A stretch of 64,000 nt of DNA, taken from positions 124,001 through 188,000 of the forward strand of contig CAYULW010000001.1 of the NCBI GenBank assembly GCA_964445815.1, written 5' to 3'. Positions 46,163 through 55,112 of this stretch are shown here, in pieces. The notes beneath the pieces are model-generated. The model had not been told where the DNA came from, searched no databases, and worked only from the letters and a program-made list of their open reading frames with translations. The stretch is from CAYULW01 sp964445815. Lineage in GTDB: Bacteria; Bacteroidota; Bacteroidia; Flavobacteriales_E; Vicingaceae. The position numbers and the translations under genes were made by a program. Numbering within the stretch: position 1 is the first letter of the stretch; every line of letters begins with the position of its first letter.

Positions 46163-46222
46163 ATTCTTAATTGGTAAAATTAGAGAATGTATGTGGCTTA
46201 AAGATGAACAAACTGTTAAGAC

Positions 46223-46933
46223 CTACGAAGAGCGGATTTCAAAAAACACTTTAGCTGCTGCTTGTTCCGCTTCTTTTTTTGATTTTCCTTCGGTTTTGCA
46301 GATAAACTCTTTGTCGACATAAAGTTCACATGTATAGTATTTTAGGTGATTGCTATCTAATTCTTTTAATTGATAGTCAAATTGATGTTTACCTTTTTGG
46401 CAGTACTCAACCAGTTTACTTTTAAAATCTTTCTCTTCTGAAACGAGTTGATCAATATCAATGTAATCTTTAATAATGCGTTTAATGATAAATTTTTTAC
46501 AAATCCGATATCCGCGATCAAGATAAATGGCACCTATCAAAGCTTCAAATGCATCTCCGAAAATAGACTTGGATCGACTAGTATCAGCAGAAGTTTCAAT
46601 AAAGGTATCTAGACCAATGTCTATAGCTAACTGATTAAGAAAAGACCTTCTAACAAGTCGGGATCGCATTTTGGTGAGAAAACCTTCTCCTTTGTAGGGA
46701 TATTTATGAAAGAAATACTCTGCAACAACTGCACTTAATATTGCATCACCTAAGTATTCTAGACGTTCATTGCTTTCTTTCGACTTTTCTGACTGTAAAA
46801 TAATAGACTTATGTCTGAAAGCCTGATCATACAAAGCTAAGTTCTTTGGGTAAAAACCTAGTATCATTTTCAAAGTGCGTATCTTATTATCTTCAGGAAG
46901 TAAAAAGAAACGAATGCCTTTGAATAAGCTCAA
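46223..46933 (-). CDS. rnc: Ribonuclease III
   Basis: 236 residues. Cuts double-stranded RNA in rRNA maturation and RNA turnover. The signature NERLEYLGDAILS near 55 holds the catalytic acidic residues, and the second set lies in DAFEALIGAIYLD near 125. The dsRNA-binding domain covers about 165-232 and ends GKSKKEAEQAAAKV. The start appears to be a TTG at 46933, three bases after the fabF stop codon; the next ATG would remove 22 residues, which related proteins have. It is in one unit with acpP and fabF. Confidence 0.94.
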   Translation of the reverse strand: MSLFKGIRFFLLPEDNKIRTLKMILGFYPKNLALYDQAFRHKSIILQSEKSKESNERLEYLGDAILSAVVAEYFFHKYPYKGEGFLTKMRSRLVRRSFLNQLAIDIGLDTFIETSADTSRSKSIFGDAFEALIGAIYLDRGYRICKKFIIKRIIKDYIDIDQLVSEEKDFKSKLVEYCQKGKHQFDYQLKELDSNHLKYYTCELYVDKEFICKTEGKSKKEAEQAAAKVFFEIRSS

Positions 46934-46936
46934 AGT

Positions 46937-48184
46937 TTACACTTTTTTAAAAATAACAGATGCATTATGTCCTCCGAAACCGAAGGTATTGCTCAATGCC
47001 GCTCTGACTTCTCTTTTTTGGGCTTTATTAAATGTAAAGTTCAAATTGGGGTCAAATTCCGGATCATCATTAAAATGATTAATCGTTGGAGGAACGATGT
47101 CATTTTTGACAGCCATTATGGCCGCAATGGCTTCAATGACACCTGCGGCACCTAACAAATGCCCGGTCATTGATTTTGTTGAACTAATATTAAGTTGGTA
47201 GGCTTTGTCTCCAAAAACTTCCTTTATAGCCTTTACCTCAGCTATATCACCAAGAGGCGTAGATGTACCATGTACATTAATATAATCAATTTCTGTAATG
47301 TCCAATCCACTATCATCAATTGCATTTTTCATCACATTTCTAGCTCCTAAACCCTCAGGGTGCGGAGCAGTCATATGATGTGCATCAGCAGATAGACCTG
47401 TTCCTACTATTTCGGCATAAATTTTTGCTCCACGCGCTTTTGCATGTTCATACTCTTCGAGAATCAAAGATCCTCCTCCATCTCCTAATACAAAACCATC
47501 TCTTTCTGCATCAAAAGGTCTGGATGCAGTCGAGGGGTCATCATTGCGCTTTGATAAAGCATGGAGAGCATTAAATCCACCAATGCCTGCCTCACTAACT
47601 GCCGCTTCAGAACCTCCTGCAACGCAGACGTCCATTTTACCTAATTGAATGTAGGTGTAAGCATCGATAATTGCATTTGTTGATGAGGCACATGCGGAAA
47701 CTGTAGTAAAGTTTGGTCCTCTTAATCCGTATTTAATAGAGATGTGCCCCGGAGCAATATCTGCTATCATTTTAGGGATGAAAAATGGGTTAAATCGAGG
47801 CGTACCATCTCCTTGTCCAAAGGCAATACACTCTTCCTGGAAAGTTTTTAAGCCTCCAATTCCAGCACCCCATATGACTCCAAAACGATCTAGATTAACG
47901 CTTTCTAAATCAATGGAAGAGTCAGACATTGCCTCTTCAGCAGCTACTAGAGCATACTGAGCAAACAAATCGAGCTTTCTTACCTCCTTTCTGTCGAAAT
48001 GCTCTTCAGGATTATAATTCTTTACCTCACAAGCAAATTGAGTTTTGAACTTTGAGGCATCGAATTGAGTAATTGGTGCAGCTCCGCTAACACCATTTAC
48101 TAATCCGTTCCAATAATCTTGAAGGTTATTTCCTAAAGGAGTAATGGCTCCCAAGCCGGTTACAACTACTCTCTTTAACTCCAT
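46937..48184 (-). CDS. fabF: 3-oxoacyl-ACP synthase II
   Basis: 415 residues. Elongates acyl-ACP with malonyl-ACP. The catalytic Cys is in VSACASSTNA near 165, and the two His in NVHGTSTPLGD near 305 and STKSMTGHLLGA near 340. The opening VVVTGLGAITPLG is typical. Size is normal. It follows acpP by 13 bases and precedes rnc by 3 bases, a conserved order in this phylum. Confidence 0.97.
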   Translation of the reverse strand: MELKRVVVTGLGAITPLGNNLQDYWNGLVNGVSGAAPITQFDASKFKTQFACEVKNYNPEEHFDRKEVRKLDLFAQYALVAAEEAMSDSSIDLESVNLDRFGVIWGAGIGGLKTFQEECIAFGQGDGTPRFNPFFIPKMIADIAPGHISIKYGLRGPNFTTVSACASSTNAIIDAYTYIQLGKMDVCVAGGSEAAVSEAGIGGFNALHALSKRNDDPSTASRPFDAERDGFVLGDGGGSLILEEYEHAKARGAKIYAEIVGTGLSADAHHMTAPHPEGLGARNVMKNAIDDSGLDITEIDYINVHGTSTPLGDIAEVKAIKEVFGDKAYQLNISSTKSMTGHLLGAAGVIEAIAAIMAVKNDIVPPTINHFNDDPEFDPNLNFTFNKAQKREVRAALSNTFGFGGHNASVIFKKV

Positions 48185-48197
48185 ATATTATAGAGAT

Positions 48198-48434
48198 TTA
48201 TTTAGTATTCTCTTCGATATAACTGATTGCATCTCCAACAGTGCCTATTTTCTCAGCCTGATCGTCCGGAATAGCAATGTTAAATTCTTTTTCAAACTCC
48301 ATAATTAATTCCACTGTATCTAATGAATCAGCACCTAAATCATTTGTGAAGCTTGCCTCTGGAGTAACCTCACTCTCTTCTACTCCTAGTTTATCAACAA
48401 TAATTGCTTTTACTCTTGACGCTGTATCTGCCAT
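48198..48434 (-). CDS. acpP: Acyl carrier protein
   Basis: 78 residues, acidic. The phosphopantetheine attachment site is S40 in LGADSLDTVELIMEFE. It carries growing fatty-acyl chains for FabF and other enzymes. It heads the acpP-fabF-rnc-IPExxxVDY-pyk unit. Upstream, the minus strand shows TTTCTTTG about 22 bases before the ATG, one base away from the TAnnTTTG consensus, which may be its promoter. Confidence 0.97.
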   Translation of the reverse strand: MADTASRVKAIIVDKLGVEESEVTPEASFTNDLGADSLDTVELIMEFEKEFNIAIPDDQAEKIGTVGDAISYIEENTK

Positions 48435-48502
48435 GTTTTTTAGTTTAAATTTTGAACTGCAAAGAAAATTGATATTCCATCAATTTCAAAATTTATTTTT
48501 AA

Positions 48503-49165
48503 TCAGTAGTAAACAAGAACTTCCTTAAGAGACTTTCTTTTTAAAATAGGCACAATAGCATCATCAGCAGGATATCCCACAGGAATTAGGAGGAAGGGTT
48601 TTTCATTCTCCGGCCTGTTTAAAATTTTAGAAAGGAAGTTTAGCGGACTTGGGGTATGTGTCAAAGAGACTAAACCAGCATTTTGAATAGCTGCAAGTAA
48701 TAAGCCGGTTGCTATCCCTACCGATTCGTTGACATAGTAATTTTTCTTTCGATCACCCTCTTCAAAGGCATAGGTTTCTTTAAAAATGACAATAAGTGCA
48801 GGTGCAATTTCTAAAAAAGGTTTTTGCCAATCAGTATCAAATTTCTCTAGATCCTTTAACCACTCTTCGCTCATTCTGCCATTATAATTTTCATACTCTT
48901 CCTGTTCAGCAGCTTTTCTAATTTCCTTTTTTATTGTTTTAGACTGCACTATACAGAACTTCCAAGGTTGTTTGTGCGCTCCTGAAGGAGCAGTAGATGC
49001 CGTTCGTACGATATTTTCGAGTACTTCTTTTTTTATCGCGCGATCAGAAAAAAAACGTAGAGACCGACGTTCATTCATGAGTTGATAGAACTCTTGACTA
49101 CGTTCAATCTGTTTTGTTTCATCAAATTGGAGAGGAGAATACCTTTTAAAATCTGCTTTTGTCAT
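48503..49165 (-). CDS. Nitroreductase-family flavoprotein
   Basis: 220 residues. FMN-dependent oxidoreductase fold. The FMN-binding RRSLRFFSDRAI near 33 and the ASTAPSGAHKQPWKF stretch near 57 are typical. FMN-phosphate region IPVGYPADDA appears near 202. The closest recognisable branch is that of iodotyrosine-dehalogenase-like and NADH-type nitroreductases, but the substrate cannot be deduced. No membrane segment. The gene is divergent from purN over a very short gap of about 44 bases to the true purN start. Confidence 0.88.
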   Translation of the reverse strand: MTKADFKRYSPLQFDETKQIERSQEFYQLMNERRSLRFFSDRAIKKEVLENIVRTASTAPSGAHKQPWKFCIVQSKTIKKEIRKAAEQEEYENYNGRMSEEWLKDLEKFDTDWQKPFLEIAPALIVIFKETYAFEEGDRKKNYYVNESVGIATGLLLAAIQNAGLVSLTHTPSPLNFLSKILNRPENEKPFLLIPVGYPADDAIVPILKRKSLKEVLVYY

Positions 49166-49195
49166 TATTTTGATTCTTGCTCAAATGAAATATGA

Positions 49196-49203
49196 TAATT
49201 TTG
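49196..49203 (+). promoter_or_regulatory. -7 box that fixes the purN start
   Basis: TAATTTTG is a perfect TAnnTTTG match ending 7 bases before the ATG at 49210. The more upstream in-frame ATG at 49192 lies in front of the box and so cannot be on the mRNA. Confidence 0.55.
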
Positions 49204-49209
49204 AATTTT

Positions 49210-49803
49210 ATGTCCAAAGTAGCCATTTTTGCATCGGGAGAGGGTAGCAATGCTGACCAAATCATGAGTTATTTTGCCAATCAAACAGATGGCATAGTTG
49301 TTTCTTTGTTGGTTTGCAATAAATCAGAAGCGCCTGTTGTTCAAAAGGCAAGGCAACATAAAGTAGATGTTTTATTGGTAACGAACAATCAGGTAGAAGA
49401 TGATTACTTAATGTTGAAATTAACCGAGAGAAGGATACAATGGATAGTTCTTGCTGGTTTTCTTAGAAAGATACCCATCGCAATTATTAGGCAATATGAA
49501 AATAGAATTATAAATCTTCATCCTTCTTTACTTCCTAAATTTGGAGGCAAAGGGATGTATGGGCAAAGGGTTCATCGTGCCGTAATTGAACAATCAGAGA
49601 AAGAAAGTGGTATTACTATTCATTTTGTTAATGAAGAATATGATAAGGGAAAGATTATCGCTCAATTTTCATGTGCGTTAGAGACAAATGAATCTGTGAC
49701 CAGCTTACAAGAAAAAATACATCGGTTAGAGCATTTGCATTTTTCTAAGGTTATTCACGAAACAATAAATAAAGTCAAACATCAAGGGGCAAATGAAGAT
49801 TAA
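49210..49803 (+). CDS. purN: Phosphoribosylglycinamide formyltransferase
   Basis: 197 residues from the ATG at 49210. Transfers a formyl group from 10-formyltetrahydrofolate to GAR in purine synthesis. The opening VAIFASGEGSNADQI, the catalytic stretch LAGFLRKIP, INLHPSLLPKFGGKGMYG near 100 and HFVNEEYDKGKIIAQ near 145 are all present. The start is chosen because a -7 box lies between this ATG and an upstream in-frame one. It overlaps the following deaminase gene by 11 bases. Confidence 0.95.
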   Translation: MSKVAIFASGEGSNADQIMSYFANQTDGIVVSLLVCNKSEAPVVQKARQHKVDVLLVTNNQVEDDYLMLKLTERRIQWIVLAGFLRKIPIAIIRQYENRIINLHPSLLPKFGGKGMYGQRVHRAVIEQSEKESGITIHFVNEEYDKGKIIAQFSCALETNESVTSLQEKIHRLEHLHFSKVIHETINKVKHQGANED

Positions 49804-50245
49804 GTACGATAGTAGAGAAAAGCAATTAAGGTATGATAAAGCCTATTTAAAAATGGCTTTAGAATGGGGGAAGCTTTCACATTGTGAGAGAAAAAAGGTA
49901 GGTGCCCTGATTGTTAAGGATAGCATGATCATTTCGGACGGATATAATGGCACTCCGACAGGATTTGAAAATTGCTGTGAAGATGATGAAGGCAAAACAA
50001 AGTGGTACGTGCTTCATGCCGAAGCTAATGCCATTATGAAGGTAGCAAAATCTACTAATAACTCTAATGGGGCGACTTTATATATCACACTATCTCCATG
50101 TAAAGAGTGCAGTAAATTGGTTCTTCAGTCGGGAATTAAACGAATTGTATACATGAAGGCTTATAAAGATCAATCAGGAATAGAGTTTCTAAAGAAGGCA
50201 GGGTTGGAGATTGAACAAATTGAAAAACTAGATGATGAGAAATAA
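49793..50245 (+). CDS. dCMP/cytidine deaminase-family zinc enzyme
   Basis: 150 residues. The zinc-binding HAEANAI near 81 and PCKECSKL near 104 are typical of the deoxycytidylate deaminase family, as is GYNGTPTGFENC. It converts dCMP to dUMP for thymidylate synthesis. A ComEB-like assignment is equally possible. It overlaps purN by 11 bases and the S41 peptidase gene by 14 bases, so three genes are co-transcribed. Confidence 0.9.
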   Translation: MKIKYDSREKQLRYDKAYLKMALEWGKLSHCERKKVGALIVKDSMIISDGYNGTPTGFENCCEDDEGKTKWYVLHAEANAIMKVAKSTNNSNGATLYITLSPCKECSKLVLQSGIKRIVYMKAYKDQSGIEFLKKAGLEIEQIEKLDDEK

Positions 50246-51851
50246 TAGAGTAATCGTTGTAATTCCTGTAATCGTAGCCTTAGCGCTTATTATTGGTGTT
50301 TTTATAGGTAGAAAAATGACTTCTGCTTCGGCAGATTATATACTTAATTCAGGTTCATCTTCTCAGAGTCATAAACTCAATCAGGTGATAAATTACATTA
50401 GGAGTGATTATGTTGATACGGTTAAAGAAAACTGGATTGTGGAGAAAACCATCAATGGAATATTAGAGCAGCTAGACCCTCACTCGGCTTACATACCTGG
50501 TAGCAAATATCATGCTTATAACGATCCGTTAGAAGGAAATTTTGAGGGAATTGGGATTGAATTTAGAATTCAAGAAGATACAATAGTTGTCGCTAAACCG
50601 GTTTCAGGTGGTCCTTCGGAAAAAATTGGCTTATTAGCCGGAGATCGAATTGTGACTGTAGATGGGAAGGACATAACTGGGTCTACCTTAAATAACCACA
50701 AGGTCATGAAATTGCTAAAGGGCCCAAAAGGTAGTACAGTAAGCATTGGAATAAAAAGAAAGGCAATAAAAAAGTTAATTGATTTTGAAATTGAAAGAGA
50801 TGAAATACCTATCTACTCTGTAGAGAGTGCTTATATGGTCAATAAAGACATTGGGTACATTAAAATCATTCGGTTTGCTAAAACAACGCATCAGGAGTTT
50901 TTAGACGCTGCTGGTAATATGAAGGCGCAGGGAATGAAAAAGCTAATCGTTGATTTGCGAGGTAATAGTGGTGGATTTATGCAAGCTGCAACAAATCTGG
51001 CTGATGAGTTCTTAAAGGCAGAGCATTTAATCGTATATACTCAGGGAAAGGCAAGACAAAGGCAGGATGTCGTTTCAACGAGCAAGGGCGAGTTCGAAGA
51101 AACAGAGCTATTGGTTTTGATTGATGAAGGCTCGGCATCAGCAAGTGAAATATTTGCTGGAGCAATACAAGACCAAGATAGAGGGATTATTGCAGGTAGG
51201 AGATCCTTTGGTAAAGGATTAGTGCAAGAACCTATGGAGTGGTCTGACGGCTCTCAAATTCGCCTAACCGTTGCGAGGTATTATACTCCTTCAGGAAGAA
51301 GTATACAAAAACCCTACGGAGCGACTATAGACAATTATGATGATGAATATTATAAAAGATATGAATCCGGAGAGCTATTTTTTGCCGATAGTATCCCGTA
51401 TAATGATAGCCTGGTATATAAAACCAGAGGTGGAAGAGTAGTTTACGGAGGAGGAGGGATTAGCCCGGATTTTTTTATTCCTATGGATACCTCAGGTGGA
51501 TCGAGTTTCTTTTCAACACTAAATTATATGGGAATCTTTTATCAGTTTGGTTTTGATTATGTAGATCAGAAAAGAGATGAGTTAAAGACTTCTTATTCCG
51601 ATAAAGACTTTATTCAAGCTTTTAAGATAAATGAGGTCTTAAAAGAACAATTTTTTCAATTCGCTGAAAAAAAAGGAGTTGAATTTGACGAGAAAGGTGC
51701 TCATGAATCTGAGTATTTAATCGAGAATACCTTGAAGGCCACGATAGCGAGAAATTTATTTGGAGATAACTTGTTTTATCAGGTCTTAAATCAAAGAGAT
51801 AAAGCAGTTAAAGAAAGTGTGAATTACTTAAAAACAAAAAATCCCGCTTAG
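50232..51851 (+). CDS. C-terminal processing (S41) peptidase
   Basis: 539 residues. A signal anchor spans about 6-24. A PDZ domain covers about 95-170 (GIGIEFRIQED, PSEKIGLLAGDRI). The S41 catalytic core follows: the RGNSGGFM region near 240, the serine in LIDEGSASASEIFAGA near 300 and the lysine in RSFGKGLVQEP near 325. The C-terminal part (about 430-539) is helical. It cleaves proteins at their C-termini in the periplasm. It ends in a strong terminator whose loop holds the stop codon. Confidence 0.94.
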   Translation: MMRNNRVIVVIPVIVALALIIGVFIGRKMTSASADYILNSGSSSQSHKLNQVINYIRSDYVDTVKENWIVEKTINGILEQLDPHSAYIPGSKYHAYNDPLEGNFEGIGIEFRIQEDTIVVAKPVSGGPSEKIGLLAGDRIVTVDGKDITGSTLNNHKVMKLLKGPKGSTVSIGIKRKAIKKLIDFEIERDEIPIYSVESAYMVNKDIGYIKIIRFAKTTHQEFLDAAGNMKAQGMKKLIVDLRGNSGGFMQAATNLADEFLKAEHLIVYTQGKARQRQDVVSTSKGEFEETELLVLIDEGSASASEIFAGAIQDQDRGIIAGRRSFGKGLVQEPMEWSDGSQIRLTVARYYTPSGRSIQKPYGATIDNYDDEYYKRYESGELFFADSIPYNDSLVYKTRGGRVVYGGGGISPDFFIPMDTSGGSSFFSTLNYMGIFYQFGFDYVDQKRDELKTSYSDKDFIQAFKINEVLKEQFFQFAEKKGVEFDEKGAHESEYLIENTLKATIARNLFGDNLFYQVLNQRDKAVKESVNYLKTKNPA

Positions 51852-51864
51852 AAGCGGGATTTTT
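51836..51864. terminator. Bidirectional intrinsic terminator
   Basis: ATCCCGCT and AGCGGGAT (51841-51848 and 51853-51860) form an 8-bp stem with the loop TAGA. The stem is flanked by A-run and T-run that extend it. It lies between the converging ctp gene and the acidic lipoprotein gene and can serve both. Confidence 0.88.
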
Positions 51865-51886
51865 ATTCATATTCTAATTTTCAGAA

Positions 51887-52150
51887 TTACATTGCTTCTT
51901 CTGAAACTTCTTCCATTACTTCTTCAGTCTTAGACTCTACTGAATCCGCAACTTCTTCCATCATTGTTTTTGCAGAGTCGGCCATCTCTTCAACTTCCTC
52001 AGCTGCTTCTTCCATTTCATTATTCATATCATCCATCATTTCAGCAGCCTCTTCTTCAACAGATTCTTCTGTTGATTTCTCCGCAGGCTGATTACAAGCA
52101 GTTGATAAGAATAAACCAGCTACAGCAATTGTTACAAATATTTTTTTCAT
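51887..52150 (-). CDS. Small acidic coiled-coil lipoprotein
   Basis: 87 residues. The signal sequence ends in LSTAC (C19 lipidated). The mature part is almost pure Glu, Met, Asp, Ser and Ala with heptad spacing (EEAAEEVEEMADS), so it would form an acidic helix or coiled coil. Low-complexity lipoproteins of this kind occur in many Bacteroidota; no function is assigned. It has a candidate promoter and its own terminator, so it is a monocistronic unit. Confidence 0.75.
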   Translation of the reverse strand: MKKIFVTIAVAGLFLSTACNQPAEKSTEESVEEEAAEMMDDMNNEMEEAAEEVEEMADSAKTMMEEVADSVESKTEEVMEEVSEEAM

Positions 52151-52177
52151 GTTACAGGTGTTTTATGTTTTGCGACG

Positions 52178-52185
52178 CGAAAGTA
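52178..52185 (-). promoter_or_regulatory. Candidate -7 box of the acidic lipoprotein gene
   Basis: On the minus strand TACTTTCG resembles TAnnTTTG with one change, as in the ileS promoter. The leader to the ATG at 52150 is about 25 bases. Confidence 0.4.
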
Positions 52186-52254
52186 GTGATTCTTTTTGGT
52201 TTTAAAAACAAGTTAAAATCTTATGTGTTACTTTAATGAAAGTATTAATAAAGT

Positions 52255-52262
52255 TAAATTTG
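52255..52262 (+). promoter_or_regulatory. -7 box of the superoxide dismutase gene
   Basis: TAAATTTG matches TAnnTTTG exactly, and TTT at 52232-52234 lies 20 bases upstream. The leader of about 25 bases is A-rich and lacks a Shine-Dalgarno sequence. Confidence 0.55.
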
Positions 52263-52290
52263 AATTTTAATAAATAAAAACTATAAAAAA

Positions 52291-52890
52291 ATGGCTTTTG
52301 AATTACCTCAACTCCCTTACGATTATAACGCTTTAGAACCTCATATTGATGCTAGAACTATGGAAATCCATCATTCTAAACATCATGCCGGATATACTTC
52401 TAAGTTGAATGCTGCAATAGAAGGAGCAGCAATGGAAGGGAAATCTATAGAAAACATTTTAGCAGGTGATTTAAGTCCTGCAGTTAGGAACAATGGGGGG
52501 GGATATTATAATCACTGCCTGTTTTGGGAAATAATGTCTGCAAACGGTGGAGGCCTTCCAACGGGTGAATTGGCAGACCTTATAGATGCGTCTTTTGGAT
52601 CTTTTGATGAGTTTAAAACAGCATTTAGTAATGTAGCGGCAACACAGTTTGGTTCAGGATGGGCATGGTTATGTTATAAGGATGGTAAGTTAGAAGTATG
52701 CTCAACTCCGAACCAAGATAACCCCTTAATGAAAGGTGTTGGTTGTAATGGCACACCAATTCTTGGTTTGGATGTTTGGGAACATGCTTACTATTTGAAT
52801 TATCAGAATAGAAGACCTGACTATATCAATGCATTTTTTAATGTTATTGATTGGAATAAAGTTTCAGAAAAACTGCAAAGCGCTAAATAG
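52291..52890 (+). CDS. Iron/manganese superoxide dismutase
   Basis: 199 residues. Converts superoxide to oxygen and hydrogen peroxide. Metal ligands are H27 (EIHHSKHH), a histidine in NNGGGYYNHCLFW near 75, and the D and H of LDVWEHAYYL near 160. NRRPDYINAFFNVIDW ends the family signature. No signal peptide, so it is cytoplasmic. Whether iron or manganese is used cannot be decided by eye. It is followed after 9 bases by the TM2 protein gene. Confidence 0.97.
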   Translation: MAFELPQLPYDYNALEPHIDARTMEIHHSKHHAGYTSKLNAAIEGAAMEGKSIENILAGDLSPAVRNNGGGYYNHCLFWEIMSANGGGLPTGELADLIDASFGSFDEFKTAFSNVAATQFGSGWAWLCYKDGKLEVCSTPNQDNPLMKGVGCNGTPILGLDVWEHAYYLNYQNRRPDYINAFFNVIDWNKVSEKLQSAK

Positions 52891-52899
52891 AGATAGTGC

Positions 52900-53262
52900 G
52901 TGCGTAAATGGTTACTTATCTTATTTCTGATTCCTGCTTCACTTTCATTTGGAAATGAAGCAGGAATTTATATTTCTCATGACTTTGAAGTACAAGAGGC
53001 TAATTTGTCAACGTTTAGTGATGAATTAGTTGATCAGCCAAAACATCAAAAGTTAAAAGCGGTCTTATTGACGATTTTTCTTGGCCACTTTGGAGTGCAT
53101 CGTATTTATTTGGGAACCTCTCCAAATGTTCCTGTCGTTTATTCATTGACTTTGGGTGGTGGTTTAGGTTTACTCCCATTAGTAGACCTTGTTACAATTC
53201 TTGGTACGAAAGACTTGTCAAAGTTTCAAAACTCAGATAAGGTATTCATGTGGCAAGAATAG
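52900..53262 (+). CDS. TM2-domain membrane protein
   Basis: 120 residues. It has a signal peptide-like N-terminus (about 1-17), a short soluble stretch, then a TM2 domain (about 52-110). This has two helices around GHFGVHRIYLGT and a small glycine-rich segment with GLLPLVDLVTIL, which places the conserved Asp in the turn. TM2 proteins sit in membranes, roles unknown. The start is GTG at 52900; no ATG is available. Confidence 0.78.
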   Translation: MRKWLLILFLIPASLSFGNEAGIYISHDFEVQEANLSTFSDELVDQPKHQKLKAVLLTIFLGHFGVHRIYLGTSPNVPVVYSLTLGGGLGLLPLVDLVTILGTKDLSKFQNSDKVFMWQE

Positions 53263-53271
53263 TTGAAAGAA

Positions 53272-55110
53272 TTATTCGACAGTTACCGACTTAGCTAAAT
53301 TTCTTGGTTGATCAACATTACACCCGCGCATAACAGCGATATGATAAGACAATAACTGAAGCGGAATCACGGTGATTAAAGGATCGATAAATTCTTCGGT
53401 CTCAGGAATTTCAATAACAAAATCTGCCATTTCTTTTACTGTATTATCGCCTTCAGTAACAATGGCTATTATATTGCCGTTTCGCGCCTTAACTTCTTGA
53501 ATATTACTAACAACTTTTTGGTAGCTTCCCTTTCTGGTTGCAATAGCTACCACAGGCATATTTTCATCAATTAAGGCAATTGGACCGTGCTTCATTTCGG
53601 CAGCAGGGTATCCCTCAGCATGTATATATGATATCTCTTTTAGTTTTAAGGCTCCCTCCAATGCAACCGGAAAGTTGTAGCCTCTTCCAAGATATAAGAA
53701 GTTTTGAGCATCTTTATATAGTTCTGCAATGTATTTGATTTGTTCATTGGACTCCAATACTTTTTCAACCAACTGCGGTACATTGTTAAGCTGCTCAACA
53801 AGGGAATGATACCTTGTTTTTTTGATACTTCCTTTTTTCTTAGCAAGAGTGAGTGCCATTAAAGCAAGAATTGTAATTTGTGCCGTAAATGCTTTTGTAG
53901 AAGCAACACCTATCTCAGGTCCGGCATGGGTATAGGACCCTCCATCGGTTGCTCGAGCAATAGAAGACCCAACAACATTGCAGATTCCATAAATTGTAGC
54001 GCCTTTTTCTTTTGCTAGTTCCAGAGCAGCTAAAGTATCTGCAGTTTCTCCAGATTGACTGATTGCGATAATAATGTCTTTTTCTGAAATAATAGGATTT
54101 CTGTATCTAAACTCAGAAGCATATTCAACCTCAACCGGAATACGAGCAAGATCCTCTATCATGTATTCACCTACTAATGCTGAATGCCATGATGTTCCAC
54201 AAGCAACAAAAATAATTCGATTAGCATTTAAAAATTTGTTCTCAAATTCCTCTATACCTCCAAGAGTTATTTTTCCTGTTCGAGGATTAAGGCGACCCAA
54301 CATTGAATTTCTGATTGATTGAGGCTGCTCATAAATCTCTTTTAACATGAAATGCTCATATCCACCCTTTTCAATTGCTTCAAGATTCATTTCAAGTTCG
54401 TGGATGTATGGTGTTATTTCCTGATTAGAAATGTTGGTAATTCTTACTTCTTCACCTCTTTGAATTAATGCGACTTGCTCATCGTCTAAATAGATTACAT
54501 TTTTGGTGTATTCAATTATAGGTGTCGCATCAGAGGCAACGAAAAACTCATCGTCTCCGATTCCAATTACTAAAGGAGAGCTATTTCTTGCAGCAACCAG
54601 CTGGTTCGGATTGTTTTTATTTAACACGACAATTGCATATGCTCCGATAACTTCATTTAGAGCCAATCGGACGGCTGTATCTAATTCGACCTCTTCATTC
54701 TTCCATATATCTTCTATTAGATGAATAAGGACTTCGGTATCTGTATCGCTATGGAAAGTATGTCCTCTCTTCTGCAGTTCTTTTTTTAATGAATCATAAT
54801 TTTCAATAATACCATTATGAATAATGGCTAGTTCTGAATTTCCGCTAAGATGTGGGTGAGCATTCTCATCATTAGGAGGCCCGTGAGTTGCCCATCTTGT
54901 ATGTCCGATACCAACTGTTGAAGAAGTATTTTTATCAGAAACAAATTCTTCTAACTTGCTTACTTTTCCTGCTTTCTTGTATAAGTTGAGTTGATCATTA
55001 ATTAGGGCCACACCGGCACTATCATAACCACGATACTCCAATCTTTTAAGTCCCTTTATAATAATAGGGTAGGCCTGTTTTTCTCCCACATAAGCTACAA
55101 TTCCACACAT
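53272..55110 (-). CDS. glmS: Glutamine-fructose-6-phosphate aminotransferase
   Basis: 612 residues. Makes glucosamine-6-phosphate, the entry to peptidoglycan and lipopolysaccharide amino sugars. The N-terminal nucleophile is C2 in MCGIVAYVG. The glutaminase part ends near 240. Two SIS domains follow, with CGTSWHS near 303, SQSGETADT near 350 and the C-terminal CNVDQPRNLAKSVTVE. Length is normal. It lies 2 bases after the DUF4270 gene in one unit with the GlgA-like gene. Confidence 0.97.
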   Translation of the reverse strand: MCGIVAYVGEKQAYPIIIKGLKRLEYRGYDSAGVALINDQLNLYKKAGKVSKLEEFVSDKNTSSTVGIGHTRWATHGPPNDENAHPHLSGNSELAIIHNGIIENYDSLKKELQKRGHTFHSDTDTEVLIHLIEDIWKNEEVELDTAVRLALNEVIGAYAIVVLNKNNPNQLVAARNSSPLVIGIGDDEFFVASDATPIIEYTKNVIYLDDEQVALIQRGEEVRITNISNQEITPYIHELEMNLEAIEKGGYEHFMLKEIYEQPQSIRNSMLGRLNPRTGKITLGGIEEFENKFLNANRIIFVACGTSWHSALVGEYMIEDLARIPVEVEYASEFRYRNPIISEKDIIIAISQSGETADTLAALELAKEKGATIYGICNVVGSSIARATDGGSYTHAGPEIGVASTKAFTAQITILALMALTLAKKKGSIKKTRYHSLVEQLNNVPQLVEKVLESNEQIKYIAELYKDAQNFLYLGRGYNFPVALEGALKLKEISYIHAEGYPAAEMKHGPIALIDENMPVVAIATRKGSYQKVVSNIQEVKARNGNIIAIVTEGDNTVKEMADFVIEIPETEEFIDPLITVIPLQLLSYHIAVMRGCNVDQPRNLAKSVTVE

Positions 55111-55112
55111 CT

